From an uncultured Pseudohongiella sp. (GTDB lineage Bacteria > Pseudomonadota > Gammaproteobacteria > Pseudomonadales > Pseudohongiellaceae): a stretch of DNA of 64,000 nucleotides. A program made the position numbers and the translations under genes. Under the pieces are notes generated by a model. The model was not told the origin of the DNA, ran no database searches, and saw only the letters and a list, made by a program, of their open reading frames with translations. This document shows, piece after piece, positions 1-9,717 of the stretch; position 1 is the stretch's first letter, and each line of letters starts with the position of its first letter. The stretch spans positions 1 to 64,000 of the forward strand of contig CACJAW010000008.1 in NCBI GenBank assembly GCA_902591495.1, read 5' to 3'.

Positions 1-66
1 CTTAGAAGCAACTCAATGCTTTTTTCATAAGTAGAAATTTGATTTCGTTACTTCATGTGACTTTAA

Positions 67-1443
67 TTATAAAAGTACGTTTCTCGGTTTTGAAGACTCG
101 AAGCCTACGATGCAAATTAGGATTGTAAAAAAAGTGAATCCGAGAAGTACGGAATAAAGAATGTCATCGATTTTTTGTTCGGATAGTCCAAAAAAGCCAA
201 TCAATCCATAAATTAGCATTGCGAATAAATGACCAAACAAATAATAATTTATGAAGGGCGCCGTATTATGATTTGTCGGCCAGGCTTTACAAGAAACAAG
301 CCAGCCCGTCGCAATGATTATTCCAAAAATATCAGTCGGCCAGAAAACTAAGAGATTAATATTGTGATGAGTGTCCGTATGGCCAGATAGAAACCAACTG
401 CCGAGCATCAAGATGCCAAGGACTCCACTAAATAAAGACGTCAATGCGCCCAGTAAGGCAAGTATTCTATAGTTTAGTTTTGGGAACCGCAGCCCTATTT
501 GAGTTCTTGTCGCGTAGTAGGTTTGCGGAATTTTTCTAATCATGAGAAACAAGAAAACTACTGGTAAAGTTAGTAAATAGAACAACACATCATGAGGATC
601 TGTATCTACCGTTGGCGGCATAAATTGAGCAATTATCTGTGAATCGGACAGTAGCATTTGGCGCTTACCATTTTCTGCAACATCCGATTCGACCTGAAGC
701 AAGCGCTCGCGGAACTTTAGCGGCAAAAACATTTCTTCCCACTCAGAAATCTTTCGATCGATATTACTATTCATTAAGATATCCAGAGAGATTTCAACCA
801 GACCAACTGATTGATAATGAGATCTTACATGATCTCTAAAACTTAATTCAGTTGTGCCACTGAACTTGGGAAGCAGAGCGCCGCCCAAAGACTCATCTAA
901 ATAATCTCTAACCTTAGTCGTGCAGTTATTGAAAAAATACTGGTAGGCGTACGCAGTATTGGAAGATTCAAGGTTCCAAAGTAATCTTCGATAAAGCCTT
1001 TCTTTTTGCGGATTCGTAAGATTTATCTTGTCCTGCCATACCGTCCTTTGCTGAGCAGAATATAGGGCAAATTCTTGACTTGGCGTGCTTGTCGTTAATT
1101 GGTAATCCATTATCCCTTTAAAAAATTTCCATGAGAAGTCAACCACGCCACCGGAAATATCGAAAGTTCCCCAATTGAAAATTACGTCGGTGTTTGTATT
1201 TTCATCAAATACGCGGAGAGCAGTATGTCCAAAGTTATCCCAAACCTGATCGCCCACATCCACAGTGATCAAGTAAAAATTTAGTGCACTCAGATTTGAT
1301 GGTGCTTGATAATCCTCCAGATTTGCCTGAGCGCCTTGAGCATGACTCCTCTGAAAACTCAGTAGGGAGCAGAAAATAATCGAGCTCATTGAAAGACTCC
1401 AGCATGAGAGATGAGTCGGCCTTATTGATGTCTGAAGAAACAT
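67..1443 (-). CDS. DUF4105 (Lnb N-terminal-like) membrane protein
   Basis: Envelope protein of unknown reaction, about 458 aa. A hydrophobic N-terminal signal ends near residue 36. A periplasmic domain follows with GHTALRVF near residue 72 and FNNCTTKVRDYLD near residue 171; the His and Cys in these motifs are the hallmarks of DUF4105, a papain-like/NlpC-type fold. The C-terminal 170 residues contain about five membrane segments. The longer reading frame opens with TTG; the ATG three codons in was chosen, though no good Shine-Dalgarno precedes either. The family is sometimes called lipoprotein N-acyltransferase Lnb-like, but the Lnb activity was shown for distant relatives, so it is not assumed here. 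The family call is firm; function is unknown. Confidence 0.8.
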   Translation of the reverse strand: MFLQTSIRPTHLSCWSLSMSSIIFCSLLSFQRSHAQGAQANLEDYQAPSNLSALNFYLITVDVGDQVWDNFGHTALRVFDENTNTDVIFNWGTFDISGGVVDFSWKFFKGIMDYQLTTSTPSQEFALYSAQQRTVWQDKINLTNPQKERLYRRLLWNLESSNTAYAYQYFFNNCTTKVRDYLDESLGGALLPKFSGTTELSFRDHVRSHYQSVGLVEISLDILMNSNIDRKISEWEEMFLPLKFRERLLQVESDVAENGKRQMLLSDSQIIAQFMPPTVDTDPHDVLFYLLTLPVVFLFLMIRKIPQTYYATRTQIGLRFPKLNYRILALLGALTSLFSGVLGILMLGSWFLSGHTDTHHNINLLVFWPTDIFGIIIATGWLVSCKAWPTNHNTAPFINYYLFGHLFAMLIYGLIGFFGLSEQKIDDILYSVLLGFTFFTILICIVGFESSKPRNVLL

Positions 1444-1621
1444 GCGATTCAATTATTATTAGGAAAAGGTTTATGGGTCACAACGGCACGGAGTTTATGC
1501 AAATCTTAACAAAGATTTTCTCTTGATTCACAGCAAATTGACCAACCGCTGCTATCTATCAAAGGTAGGGTTTCATCTTGAACTTGCAGCGTATTGATTC
1601 AGCATACTAAATTTAAGCGGG

Positions 1622-1652
1622 CTGAAAAGACCGGCTCCGCTGGTCTTTTCAG
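1622..1652 (-). terminator. Rho-independent-type hairpin after the secreted protein gene
   Basis: Perfect 11-bp inverted repeat (CTGAAAAGACC / GGTCTTTTCAG) with a 9-nt loop, starting 12 nt after the stop of the minus-strand gene at 1665-2648. On the minus strand the 3' arm contains TCTTTTC rather than a clean U-run, so termination strength is uncertain. The stem itself is seen directly. Confidence 0.6.
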
Positions 1653-1664
1653 GTGCCTAAGTGG

Positions 1665-2648
1665 TTATGGGGAAGCCTCTGTATCTCGGAGCTCACTCAT
1701 CCTTTCTCCTCTTAAGATATTTACCATACCGTAGTTACCTTCATGACAGGCATACTCATATAACTGCCCATCGACCTTTGCCATAGGCACCATAGCCACT
1801 ATTTTATCTTTGAAGGTTGAGGGATCATCTACAGTGAATTCATACTCTACCGTAAACGGCCCAGTCCTTGTAAATTTCTCAGTGAGTAACTTATCCTTCG
1901 AAGTTCCATAGACACCGAAACTCTGAGTTAACCCATTAAAGTTCTTAGTCTCCACAACCAACGTATCCCCTTCCCAATGACCCCTCGAATCACCAGTCCA
2001 AAGTCGCACATCTTCGGTTAGGTTCGATCGAGTATTTAGTGGAACAATTCGCGCATCATGGATCATCTCAGTCATTATTACGACAGTATTTTCATTCTGT
2101 ATTATCTGGACATTGTTGTTGTAAAGATTAGGTGTAAAAGGCGGCCCTGAATTGAATCCAACAATACAACGCTCCGACAGTCCTCGGTCTTCTGGCCCAT
2201 CTTTAGCTATGCCTCCGACCACCATTCTTACAGGTCGTACACCTGGTTCATCTGGACCTAGGCCACCAACCTGCACCGGAACCCCTTCGATGGTTTCAGG
2301 CAGACGACCGTTCTCGGGGTAAGTTATCAATGAGGTGCGGTTATCGCCATTTTCTCCCATTTCGATCCAAAACGTATTGTAACCACCCACCCCAATCTCA
2401 TTAAGAGCCTCAAAACCCGCCTCTTGTCGACTTGAAAGTGCCGTTATTTCCTCATTAGACAAGGTTTTCTTGTCTCCCAAAAAAGTTGGGCGCTCTAACG
2501 GAATAATGGAGCTGAAATTCCAAACACCACCCAAATCAGCCGCACCCCATTCTGTTCTTGGCATGACGAAATCGTCTTGGCCGTATAAATGGCTACCAAA
2601 CAGGCCCGCGAGAATTATTGATGTCAATACAGATAAACTATTTTTCAT
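1665..2648 (-). CDS. Secreted protein of unknown function
   Basis: About 327 aa with a signal peptide (MKNSLSVLTSIILAGLFGSH, cleavage near HLYGQ). The mature part contains motifs such as DLGGVWNFSS, CIVGFNSGPP, TGDSRGHWEGDTLVVETKNF and YEYACHEGNYGM. I have seen this pattern in uncharacterised exported proteins of marine gammaproteobacteria and acidobacteria. It has no recognisable catalytic motif; the DUF6152-partner protein at 21588-22334 has a similar opening (LAGIWDG) and may be distantly related. The ATG at 2648 was chosen over the in-frame start 33 nt upstream because it sits just after GGGGGGAAA and begins the signal peptide. The gene stands alone and is followed by a strong hairpin. 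Function unknown. Confidence 0.7.
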   Translation of the reverse strand: MKNSLSVLTSIILAGLFGSHLYGQDDFVMPRTEWGAADLGGVWNFSSIIPLERPTFLGDKKTLSNEEITALSSRQEAGFEALNEIGVGGYNTFWIEMGENGDNRTSLITYPENGRLPETIEGVPVQVGGLGPDEPGVRPVRMVVGGIAKDGPEDRGLSERCIVGFNSGPPFTPNLYNNNVQIIQNENTVVIMTEMIHDARIVPLNTRSNLTEDVRLWTGDSRGHWEGDTLVVETKNFNGLTQSFGVYGTSKDKLLTEKFTRTGPFTVEYEFTVDDPSTFKDKIVAMVPMAKVDGQLYEYACHEGNYGMVNILRGERMSELRDTEASP

Positions 2649-2775
2649 TTTCCCCCCAGAAAAAGATAAGGTTCGTATCAAACTAATTTAAGTATCCGTG
2701 ATTAAAGATAAAGTGTTCGCCCTCGCTTGACAAGCCTCGAATTCAACTGCTTTGGATGACTAAGTTATGGAGGTT

Positions 2776-3132
2776 TCAATCCGCTTTACGTTTCGCAGCT
2801 GCTTTAATTGCTACTTCAAAAGCACAGTTACTCCAGTCTCTCATGATATCCAAGTCGTCTAAAACTTCCTCAGGTGCCTGATAATAATTCAGGTTGGTTG
2901 TTTTTCCCTTTCGTTCATAACTGAATGGTTCAAGACCGCGGCTGATATAACGTTCACGAGAGTCACTATCAACTTTAAAATAAAGAGTGCTGTTAAATAC
3001 CAGCCCAAACATAACTCCTTCGAGGAAAATTCCGTGACCTCCAAACATTCGCTTTGAGTATACAGGTCCAATGACTTGAGAGAGGTCTACGACATATTCA
3101 ACAAATTGTTCGTGCCCCCACGATATCGCCAT
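2776..3132 (-). CDS. TfoX N-terminal domain protein
   Basis: Small 118-aa protein matching the TfoX N-terminal domain almost from end to end: the family signature SKRMFGGHGIF lies at residues 26-36, followed by GLVFNSTLYFKVD and a C-terminal helix rich in Ala and Lys. Full-length TfoX/Sxy (about 200 aa) is a competence co-activator, but the C-terminal TfoX domain is missing here. Stand-alone N-domain proteins are common and usually have no demonstrated competence role. The gene is monocistronic, divergent from the ThDP enzyme gene that starts 102 bp away. The family assignment is solid; the role is not known. Confidence 0.85.
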   Translation of the reverse strand: MAISWGHEQFVEYVVDLSQVIGPVYSKRMFGGHGIFLEGVMFGLVFNSTLYFKVDSDSRERYISRGLEPFSYERKGKTTNLNYYQAPEEVLDDLDIMRDWSNCAFEVAIKAAAKRKAD

Positions 3133-3233
3133 AAAAAATTAAGATCTCGAAATAGCTTACTCGCTAGCCTTTAATGATCAAAGTGATATGATTTATCCGA
3201 AACTATAAAACTTTTACTTTGGAAGATAGTACC

Positions 3234-4799
3234 ATGAATGGAGCAACTGCACTTATCAACACACTGGCCGATTGCGGCGTCGAATTTTGTATCGCAAATC
3301 CTGGGACTTCAGAGATGCACTTGGTGCAAGGCTTGGATGCGGTACCGAGAGTACGCTCGGTTCTCGCCTTATTCGAAGGGGTATGTACTGGCGCAGCAGA
3401 TGGTATAGGCAGAATGACCGGGAAACCAGCTGCTACCTTGCTTCATCTGGGCCCAGGAATGGCTAATGGTATAGCGAATCTTCATAATGCAAGGCGCGCG
3501 AATACTCCCATGATCAATATTGTAGGCAATCACCCCAATTTTCATGTTGGTTATGATGCACCTTTAACCTCAAATATAGACACCTTGGCAAGAAATTTTT
3601 CTTGTTGGTTAAAATCTGAAAGCACGGCAGCTACACTCGCTCAGGACGGAGCAGATGCTTACACTGCAACCTTACGCCAAACACCAGGTTCAACAGGTCA
3701 AATTGCAACATTAATTATGGGGGCCGATGCAGCTTGGGGAGAATCTGCGGGCCCAGCAAAACCCAATGCTCTACCTCAACGTCCAAAAGTTGACGAAACA
3801 GCGATCGAGGAAGTTGCAAAGCTTGTCAATAAAGGAGGTAAAACTGCGTTTCTTTTGGAGCATCATGCGGCAGAACAATCAGCAATGTCCGCTGCCAGTA
3901 AGATCGCAAGCAAAACAGGAAGTAAACTATTTAACGGAACTTTCCCGGCAAGGGTAGATGGCGGCCCCGGACGAGTTGAAATTGAGAGACTTCCTTATTT
4001 CCCGGAGCAGGTCCTCAGTGCATTAAAAGGAATTGAAAATTTAATATTGGTCGGAGGTGAGATCCCCGCTAGCTTTTTTGCATATAAGAATACGCCAGGA
4101 CAGCTAATCCCTAAAGGATGCCAAGTGACGCGGTTGGCGTCGATTGAAGAAGATGCAGCTGACGCGCTCGAGCGATTAGCCGATCGTTTGGGAGCCAGCA
4201 ACAATCCAGTGAGCTACTTTGAGAAAAAAGAAATAGAAAAGCCATCAGGCGAATTAAACACTAAAACAATTATCCAATCCCTAGCAGCTACACTCCCAGA
4301 GAATGTGATTGTCTGCACAGACTCGGGTGGCGGTAATGCAGCACACCCACTCTGCCAAAATACCACGCAAAATAGTTGGCTAAGTTTGACCGGAGGGGCA
4401 ATTGGGCAGGGAGGACCTTGCTCCGTAGGTGCTGCTTTGGCGTGTCCTGATCAAAGGGTTCTGGCAATGTTAGGTGATGGAGGGGCAGCCTATACGATTC
4501 AGGCACTTTGGACACAAGCCAGAGAAAACCTAGACGTTACTACGATAATTTTTGCAAATAACTCCTATAACATTCTTAATGTTGAATATGGGCGATTAGG
4601 CGTAACGGATGTCGGTGAAATTGCGGCAAGTTTGTTCGATATAGGAAACCCATCCATTGACTGGGTCGCCCTTGCAAAGGGATTTGGAGTCGAAGGAGGA
4701 AAAGCTGAAACTGCAGAAGATCTCTGTACTCTCCTAGAGAAAAGCTATAGAACGCCTGGTCCGTTTATAATTCAAGCTAATGGCGAACTGAGAAGGTAA
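3234..4799 (+). CDS. ThDP-dependent enzyme, acetolactate synthase large-subunit type
   Basis: About 521 aa, with the three-domain layout of ThDP decarboxylases. The N-terminal Pyr domain carries the catalytic Glu in LFEGVCTGAADGIGRMTG (near residue 50); a central Rossmann-like domain follows; the C-terminal PP domain has the ThDP/Mg motif GDGGAAYTIQ...ANNSYNIL. Short relatives of this kind are annotated as acetolactate synthase large subunit or benzoylformate-decarboxylase-like, and the real substrate is often unknown. No small regulatory subunit gene (ilvN/H) is adjacent, which argues against a biosynthetic AHAS. The ATG at 3234 was chosen over the TTG at 3219 because GGAAG lies 8 nt upstream. 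Convergent with the symporter gene. Confidence 0.8.
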   Translation: MNGATALINTLADCGVEFCIANPGTSEMHLVQGLDAVPRVRSVLALFEGVCTGAADGIGRMTGKPAATLLHLGPGMANGIANLHNARRANTPMINIVGNHPNFHVGYDAPLTSNIDTLARNFSCWLKSESTAATLAQDGADAYTATLRQTPGSTGQIATLIMGADAAWGESAGPAKPNALPQRPKVDETAIEEVAKLVNKGGKTAFLLEHHAAEQSAMSAASKIASKTGSKLFNGTFPARVDGGPGRVEIERLPYFPEQVLSALKGIENLILVGGEIPASFFAYKNTPGQLIPKGCQVTRLASIEEDAADALERLADRLGASNNPVSYFEKKEIEKPSGELNTKTIIQSLAATLPENVIVCTDSGGGNAAHPLCQNTTQNSWLSLTGGAIGQGGPCSVGAALACPDQRVLAMLGDGGAAYTIQALWTQARENLDVTTIIFANNSYNILNVEYGRLGVTDVGEIAASLFDIGNPSIDWVALAKGFGVEGGKAETAEDLCTLLEKSYRTPGPFIIQANGELRR

Positions 4800-4811
4800 A
4801 AATCGGCTAAC

Positions 4812-6353
4812 TTATTTCCAAGAAAGGTCCTTTTGAATTCGACCCAGCTTCTCATAGAACGGTTCAAAATTAGCGTTCGTTTCGTATGTATTAGGAAACA
4901 CGAGAGTTAGTATAGGTATAGAAATGACTGGCACCAGCAGCGTAACAAACGAGGGGTCACGCCATTCGCCCAATAGACTCATCAATTCGAACCACCACTG
5001 AGCAAAACCGCCCACTGTTGCATTCTCTGCATGACCAAACAAGGAGTTGAATAACCAGACGATTAATCCGCCGGCAAAACCAAGCGCCATACCCCAAAAA
5101 GCTGCCCTTTCAGAGGTGCGCCGCCAGTACAACACAAATCCGACAGCTACCGCTGGAGGGACCACCATCGCAAAACCCAGTAACACTAGTCCTAGAACTG
5201 AGCTTATGTTACCAAGCCATGCAATTAAAGCGGCACCAATTCCATAAACGACGGTAACCGACTTGTACGCAAATAATTTTTTATCAGAGCTGTAGTCCTT
5301 TGATCCCGGAATCCAATCGTTAACAAACATTGTGGCACTCGCCAACAAAATCGGCGCTCCAGAAGAAATAACAGCTGCAAGAACAGCAGCCAGAGCGATG
5401 CCACCCAGTATCGGACCACCATCTATTGCCAGTTGCGCGATGTTTAAATAACTAGTTAGACCGCTTTCCGGACCATATTCAGACATAGTCAGAATCCCAA
5501 TGAAACCCGCAACAACTGGCATGGCAGCAGCAATCAGACCCGCGAAGAAGAACCCCGGAATTAGGAAACTCTCCTTTTTAGCTGAGCTAGCATAATTTGC
5601 ATAGACAGATGCCGCTGGAGTATGAATAGTCGCTGAGATAAACATTGCGATGATCGTCGCAATTCCAATACCAGTAAAACTCCACCAAGCAGTTTCATTC
5701 ACCTCACTTGCTGCTAGCTGCTCTGATGCCCTTTGGATTACTACTCCCCAACCACCAATGTCATCCATCACAATTAAACCTACCAACATCAAACCAAAAA
5801 TAACCACCGAGCAATGAATTATATTGGCATAGGCAGTTCCTTTAAGCCCACCTGACACCGTAAACGTAATAATTAAAATTGCACCAATTGCCACTCCGAT
5901 AGGAAATGGTATTCCAGTTACTCCAGAGACTATAGAACCTATGATGTATGGCTCAATGATGTTAACCACTAGATATTCAGCTTGCACACAAAGACTAGTT
6001 AGCCATTGACAGCGGTATGATCCAAAACGTCGATCAAATACTTGACCTACGCTCACGACTTTCAGTCGACGATAAGGAATAACAAAGAAAAGACCGACTA
6101 GGAACAACGCAGCGAAAGAGTGAACTCCATACCACATATGCCCGATTCCCTCTGACATTACATCTCCAGCCACACCATAGGTGCCAGCCCCACCTATCCG
6201 CGTGCCAGCAGCGCCAGCCGCAATCATGAAAATTCCAAGTGAGCTTCCTCCTATCGCCCAATCCGACGCTGACCCTTTTTTTCGGTTCAGATAGAGCCCA
6301 AATATAGCGAAGGTTGCGAGATAGAGAATGATAACTAAGGCGGTGATATTCAT
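4812..6353 (-). CDS. Sodium:solute symporter (SSS family)
   Basis: Integral membrane protein of 513 aa with about 13 hydrophobic segments. The N-terminus has the SSS-family pattern: a first helix, then SDWAIGGSSLGIFMIAAG and GGAGTYGVAGDVMSEGIG, where Na+-binding residues usually sit. TVSGGLKGTAYANIIH near residue 165 is the second family landmark. It probably imports an organic solute with sodium; the substrate (sugar, amino acid, carboxylate) cannot be read from the sequence. The ThDP enzyme on the opposite strand ends 12 bp away; this is convergence, not an operon, so a functional link is weak. Confidence 0.88.
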   Translation of the reverse strand: MNITALVIILYLATFAIFGLYLNRKKGSASDWAIGGSSLGIFMIAAGAAGTRIGGAGTYGVAGDVMSEGIGHMWYGVHSFAALFLVGLFFVIPYRRLKVVSVGQVFDRRFGSYRCQWLTSLCVQAEYLVVNIIEPYIIGSIVSGVTGIPFPIGVAIGAILIITFTVSGGLKGTAYANIIHCSVVIFGLMLVGLIVMDDIGGWGVVIQRASEQLAASEVNETAWWSFTGIGIATIIAMFISATIHTPAASVYANYASSAKKESFLIPGFFFAGLIAAAMPVVAGFIGILTMSEYGPESGLTSYLNIAQLAIDGGPILGGIALAAVLAAVISSGAPILLASATMFVNDWIPGSKDYSSDKKLFAYKSVTVVYGIGAALIAWLGNISSVLGLVLLGFAMVVPPAVAVGFVLYWRRTSERAAFWGMALGFAGGLIVWLFNSLFGHAENATVGGFAQWWFELMSLLGEWRDPSFVTLLVPVISIPILTLVFPNTYETNANFEPFYEKLGRIQKDLSWK

Positions 6354-6562
6354 TGTGGTGCCTACAAAGGGATCTGGTACAACTCTACCCTTAAATACAG
6401 AGCGATGACCTTTTACTGGAGAATACTACAGAAGTTGTTGAAGAAATACTTCTCGATGTTACCAGTAGGTTTTCAATTCGCTACTCATCGCCTATCTTTT
6501 TGCACTCAGTATCAATTAGAGACGAGACAAAAGTGGCGATCACTTTAATTTTAGGTTTGGAT

Positions 6563-6979
6563 TTAACGTAAAATCCGCTTGATCACGCCACTACTGTTGA
6601 GCACTGGTTTATCTCCCACTCTAATTTCACAACGAGTAAATACAAGCGATTTTCCTCTTCGCACCACAAAACATTGAGCCTCAAGGAGATCTCCTTGAAA
6701 CGCTGGTGCTACAAATTCATTATTACAACTCACGGTAGCGACGCTTTCACTCTCACCCATGTTCGCACCTATACATAAGGTATAATCTGCGAAAGCCATC
6801 AACACACCCCCATGCACTGAGTTGTGCGCGTTGCAATTGTGTTCTTGGATTCTGAATGCCGTCCGAGGAGTCTCTCCATCAATATAAAAAAAGAAAGGGC
6901 CAATATAATCCTCTGCCTTATCGCCCTCCCAATGCCGATAATGTGATGGTATTTGAAAATCCTCTGGCTTTATACTCAT
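6563..6979 (-). CDS. PaaI-type hotdog thioesterase
   Basis: About 138 aa forming a single hotdog fold. The PaaI-type motif HNSVHGGVLMAFADYTLCIG contains the HGG and the acidic Asp used for catalysis; a C-terminal strand has VATVSCNNEFVAPAFQGD. It likely hydrolyses an acyl-CoA, substrate unknown. The ATG at 6979 was chosen because it lies 14 nt after the stop of the small lipoprotein gene and is preceded by AGGTGG; upstream in-frame starts would run into that gene. The two genes form a short operon. Confidence 0.8.
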   Translation of the reverse strand: MSIKPEDFQIPSHYRHWEGDKAEDYIGPFFFYIDGETPRTAFRIQEHNCNAHNSVHGGVLMAFADYTLCIGANMGESESVATVSCNNEFVAPAFQGDLLEAQCFVVRRGKSLVFTRCEIRVGDKPVLNSSGVIKRILR

Positions 6980-6992
6980 CTGTATTGCCCAC

Positions 6993-7178
6993 CTATTCTT
7001 CATCTTCTTCCGATGTTGCCAATTCAACCGCAGCACTGGCCACTTTAAATGGCACCTTTGCAACTTCTATAGTTGTATCTACTGTTGTGCCAACTACCGT
7101 ACTCACTATACAAGACGAATATAACGTCGCAGACAAAAAAATACAGACTAAATAGATCAATGATTTTATATTTTTCAT
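6993..7178 (-). CDS. Small lipoprotein, NF038104-like
   Basis: A 61-aa protein with an N-terminal lipoprotein signal ending ATLYSSC (Cys near residue 23), then a short region IVSTVVGTTVDTTIEVAKVPFKVA and an acidic tail SEEDEE. The VGTTVDTTIEVAKVPFKV pattern resembles the small Gram-negative lipoprotein family NF038104. The Tyr at -3 of the lipobox is not ideal. It precedes the thioesterase by 13 nt, suggesting co-transcription. Role unknown; probably an anchored outer-membrane peptide. Confidence 0.7.
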   Translation of the reverse strand: MKNIKSLIYLVCIFLSATLYSSCIVSTVVGTTVDTTIEVAKVPFKVASAAVELATSEEDEE

Positions 7179-7341
7179 GCTGGCTAATTAAAATTATTTG
7201 AAGTTTTTAATACAACCTTATATCGACCTATTCGGCCATAGTTCGACTAAAAAAAGATTAAAAATTTACTGCAGCCCTACTCTAAGACAATCAATTTCAT
7301 TAAAAAGTTGCTTATTAAATCACTCACTTGTGAGGTCTTCA

Positions 7342-8415
7342 TCACCTCAACCTCTCCTTAATCGGCCTCACAATTGAGCTCACTTCTCCGCGCGCTATAA
7401 GCTCATCAAGCTCGACAGCAAGGCTCTCGCTCCTTTTCATTACCTCCTCCCAAACTTCGACCCTGTAATCAAAGGGCATATGCTTAAAATCAGATCTATC
7501 TGGAATTTTACTGCCAGGCAGATTTCTCACAAATTCTGTTGTAGGAGTTAGAAGGACTACCTTATCCAACTGTGAATCTTTGACTTTTCTCCAGGGTAAT
7601 TTCTTGTCAAACCAACCAGGAATAAGTTCCGACGAGTAGTGCGGGTATAAGACAAGATCATTCTCAGACTCAAGGAATGGCCAATCAAAGTGGTAATCCA
7701 AGATCCCTCCATCCCAATAACGTCCAAGCCTTGATCCGGTAATATTGTTCACTCCCTCTAAAACAAACGGAATAGATCCACTCGCTAACAAAGCATCGAT
7801 TAGATTTGCCTCTGTTAATGGCGAAATTGAGTCAACCACCGCTGAGTCAGACCATGGGGATGTAACCATATCGTTTGTAAAAATAGAACGATCAAAAAAG
7901 TGACGTAAAGATCCCCGCGTAAATACATTGCAGACTGCACTCAAGCCAAGATGCAGAGCATGTGCAAAGTCGCCTGCAGAAGAGTTTACGCCTTTTGACC
8001 TGACTGTAACAATATGAGTTTTAAAGACTTTGTTATGAACAACCTTTGTTTTACTATCATCTATCAAAATCTTTTCGAGCATTACTCTTGCGCTTTCAGT
8101 AACTTCTCTTACCGAGGTCATGTGTGAATAATCTTCGTGACAGTAGTAGTTGGCCAAGCGCTCTACGCACTTCGCCGGATCGCTAGCTGCAAGACAACAC
8201 ATCCTCCAAGCACCGACCGACGAACCAATCGTATAGAGTGATTCTTTCCTATTGGAAAAAAAATTTCCAAACAAATATCGATCGAGACCAAATAAAACAA
8301 ACCATTTTGGACCGCCTGATGCGCCCAGCATCAGCTTAAACTGCTCTGGTTTAAACCCTTCGTTTGTAATACGCTGCATCGCCGACGGCCCAGCATAGAT
8401 TGCGAGAGAATTCAT
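7342..8415 (-). CDS. Patatin-like phospholipase family protein
   Basis: About 357 aa. Features of the patatin Ser-Asp hydrolase fold are visible: an oxyanion-type glycine loop LGASGGPKW near residue 32, the nucleophile elbow GSSVGAW (GxSxG) near residue 65, and YWDGGILDYH with the DGG catalytic-Asp motif near residue 234. It probably acts as a lipid acyl hydrolase in the cytoplasm, as no signal peptide is seen. The ATG at 8415 (MNSLAIYAG) matches the usual family start; an upstream in-frame ATG at 8454 would add 13 residues and overlap the divergent MFS promoter region. Identification rests on motifs and is reasonably sure. Confidence 0.75.
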   Translation of the reverse strand: MNSLAIYAGPSAMQRITNEGFKPEQFKLMLGASGGPKWFVLFGLDRYLFGNFFSNRKESLYTIGSSVGAWRMCCLAASDPAKCVERLANYYCHEDYSHMTSVREVTESARVMLEKILIDDSKTKVVHNKVFKTHIVTVRSKGVNSSAGDFAHALHLGLSAVCNVFTRGSLRHFFDRSIFTNDMVTSPWSDSAVVDSISPLTEANLIDALLASGSIPFVLEGVNNITGSRLGRYWDGGILDYHFDWPFLESENDLVLYPHYSSELIPGWFDKKLPWRKVKDSQLDKVVLLTPTTEFVRNLPGSKIPDRSDFKHMPFDYRVEVWEEVMKRSESLAVELDELIARGEVSSIVRPIKERLR

Positions 8416-8520
8416 AGGCCCAAAATGATACAATCTCTGATCTTCGCAATCCATAATCTTTACTACGCCCTCAAGTGGACCAATTTAGTGAGTTTCAAGG
8501 GGATGATTTTTAACATTCAA

Positions 8521-9699
8521 ATGAAAACTTTTTTAAGTGATCGAAAGTCTTTTTTATTTATCTTAGCAGTCGGCAACGCGATCGCTTTTGCCACGTGGCA
8601 GGTTTTGCTCAATAACTTTGTTGTTGAGCGAGCGGCGTTTACCGGGGAAGAGATTGGCATCCTGCAGAGCTTACGAGAGGTGCCCGGTTTCCTGGCATTT
8701 ACTGCTATTGGAGTTCTTCTTTTCATCCGTCAACAAAACTTCGCTACTCTATCCTTGATTACTCTAGGAGTTGGCACCGCTATAACAGCATTTTTCCCAA
8801 CCGCCCTATGGCTTTACCTCTCGACAGTAATCATGTCCTTTGGGTTTCATTATTTAGAAACCATGCATAACTCTCTAAGCCTGCAATGGTTAACAAAGGA
8901 GGAAGCACCTACGGTCTTGGGTCAATTACTTAGCACAAGAGCAATAAGTAATTTGTTGGTGCTCAGTTCGATTTATTTATACCTAGTATTTTTCCCAGCT
9001 AACTATATTCTCATCTATCTCTTAGCCGGGGGCTCAGCAATACTGATCGGGATATTTTGTTGGACGGCGGTGCCACAATTCGAGGAAACTGTAGTTCAAA
9101 GGACTGAATTGTTCTTAAGAAAAAAATACTGGCTGTATTACGTTTTAACTTTTTTAGCGGGAGCCCGCAGACAGATCTTTGTGGTTTTCGCCGGATTTTT
9201 AATGGTAGAAAAATTTGGTTTCGCCATTGAGAATGTCGTTATGTTAACGCTGGTTAACTCAGCACTCACCTTTTGGCTTGCTCCAAAAATCGGCTCTTTA
9301 ATTGGTCACATTGGAGAGAGGCGCGCCTTGACTCTGGAATATCTTGGCTTAATCCTTGTGTTCGTTAGCTATGCTTTTGTGAATTCAGCCGCGGTTGCCG
9401 TGGCACTTTACTTACTCGACCATCTTTTCTTCGCCATGGCGATAGCAATTAAGACATACTTCCAAAAGATAGCTGATCCCGCAGACATAGCGGCTACTTC
9501 TTCTATTAGCTTCACGATCAACCACATTGCAGCAGTCGTCTTACCTGCCGCGCTAGGTCTATTATGGGTAATAAACCACAGCGCTGTATTCTTTGCCGGC
9601 GCAGCTATTGCTGCAATTTCCCTTGGATTAGCTCAGCTAATTCCTGACAAACCAGGACAGGACATAGTTACCCGCCGGGTCTACTCTTTAATATCCTAA
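8521..9699 (+). CDS. MFS transporter
   Basis: About 392 aa, with 11-12 predicted membrane helices arranged as two halves around a central cytoplasmic loop near residue 205 (FEETVVQRTELFLRKKYW). The N-terminal half lacks a strong A-motif; the second half has KIGSLIGHIGERRALTLEY, a typical MFS loop 8-9 signature. Direction and substrate cannot be predicted. The ATG at 8521 was preferred; an ATG at 8503 directly follows AAGGGG without spacing. Divergent from the patatin gene, with about 105 bp between the chosen starts that must carry both promoters. Confidence 0.82.
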   Translation: MKTFLSDRKSFLFILAVGNAIAFATWQVLLNNFVVERAAFTGEEIGILQSLREVPGFLAFTAIGVLLFIRQQNFATLSLITLGVGTAITAFFPTALWLYLSTVIMSFGFHYLETMHNSLSLQWLTKEEAPTVLGQLLSTRAISNLLVLSSIYLYLVFFPANYILIYLLAGGSAILIGIFCWTAVPQFEETVVQRTELFLRKKYWLYYVLTFLAGARRQIFVVFAGFLMVEKFGFAIENVVMLTLVNSALTFWLAPKIGSLIGHIGERRALTLEYLGLILVFVSYAFVNSAAVAVALYLLDHLFFAMAIAIKTYFQKIADPADIAATSSISFTINHIAAVVLPAALGLLWVINHSAVFFAGAAIAAISLGLAQLIPDKPGQDIVTRRVYSLIS

Positions 9700-9717
9700 T
9701 GTCTTAATTAACTATTT

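Noticed and set aside
3219-3233. TTG start adding five residues to the ThDP enzyme
   Set aside because: The GGAAG ribosome site lies inside this stretch and is correctly spaced for the ATG at 3234.
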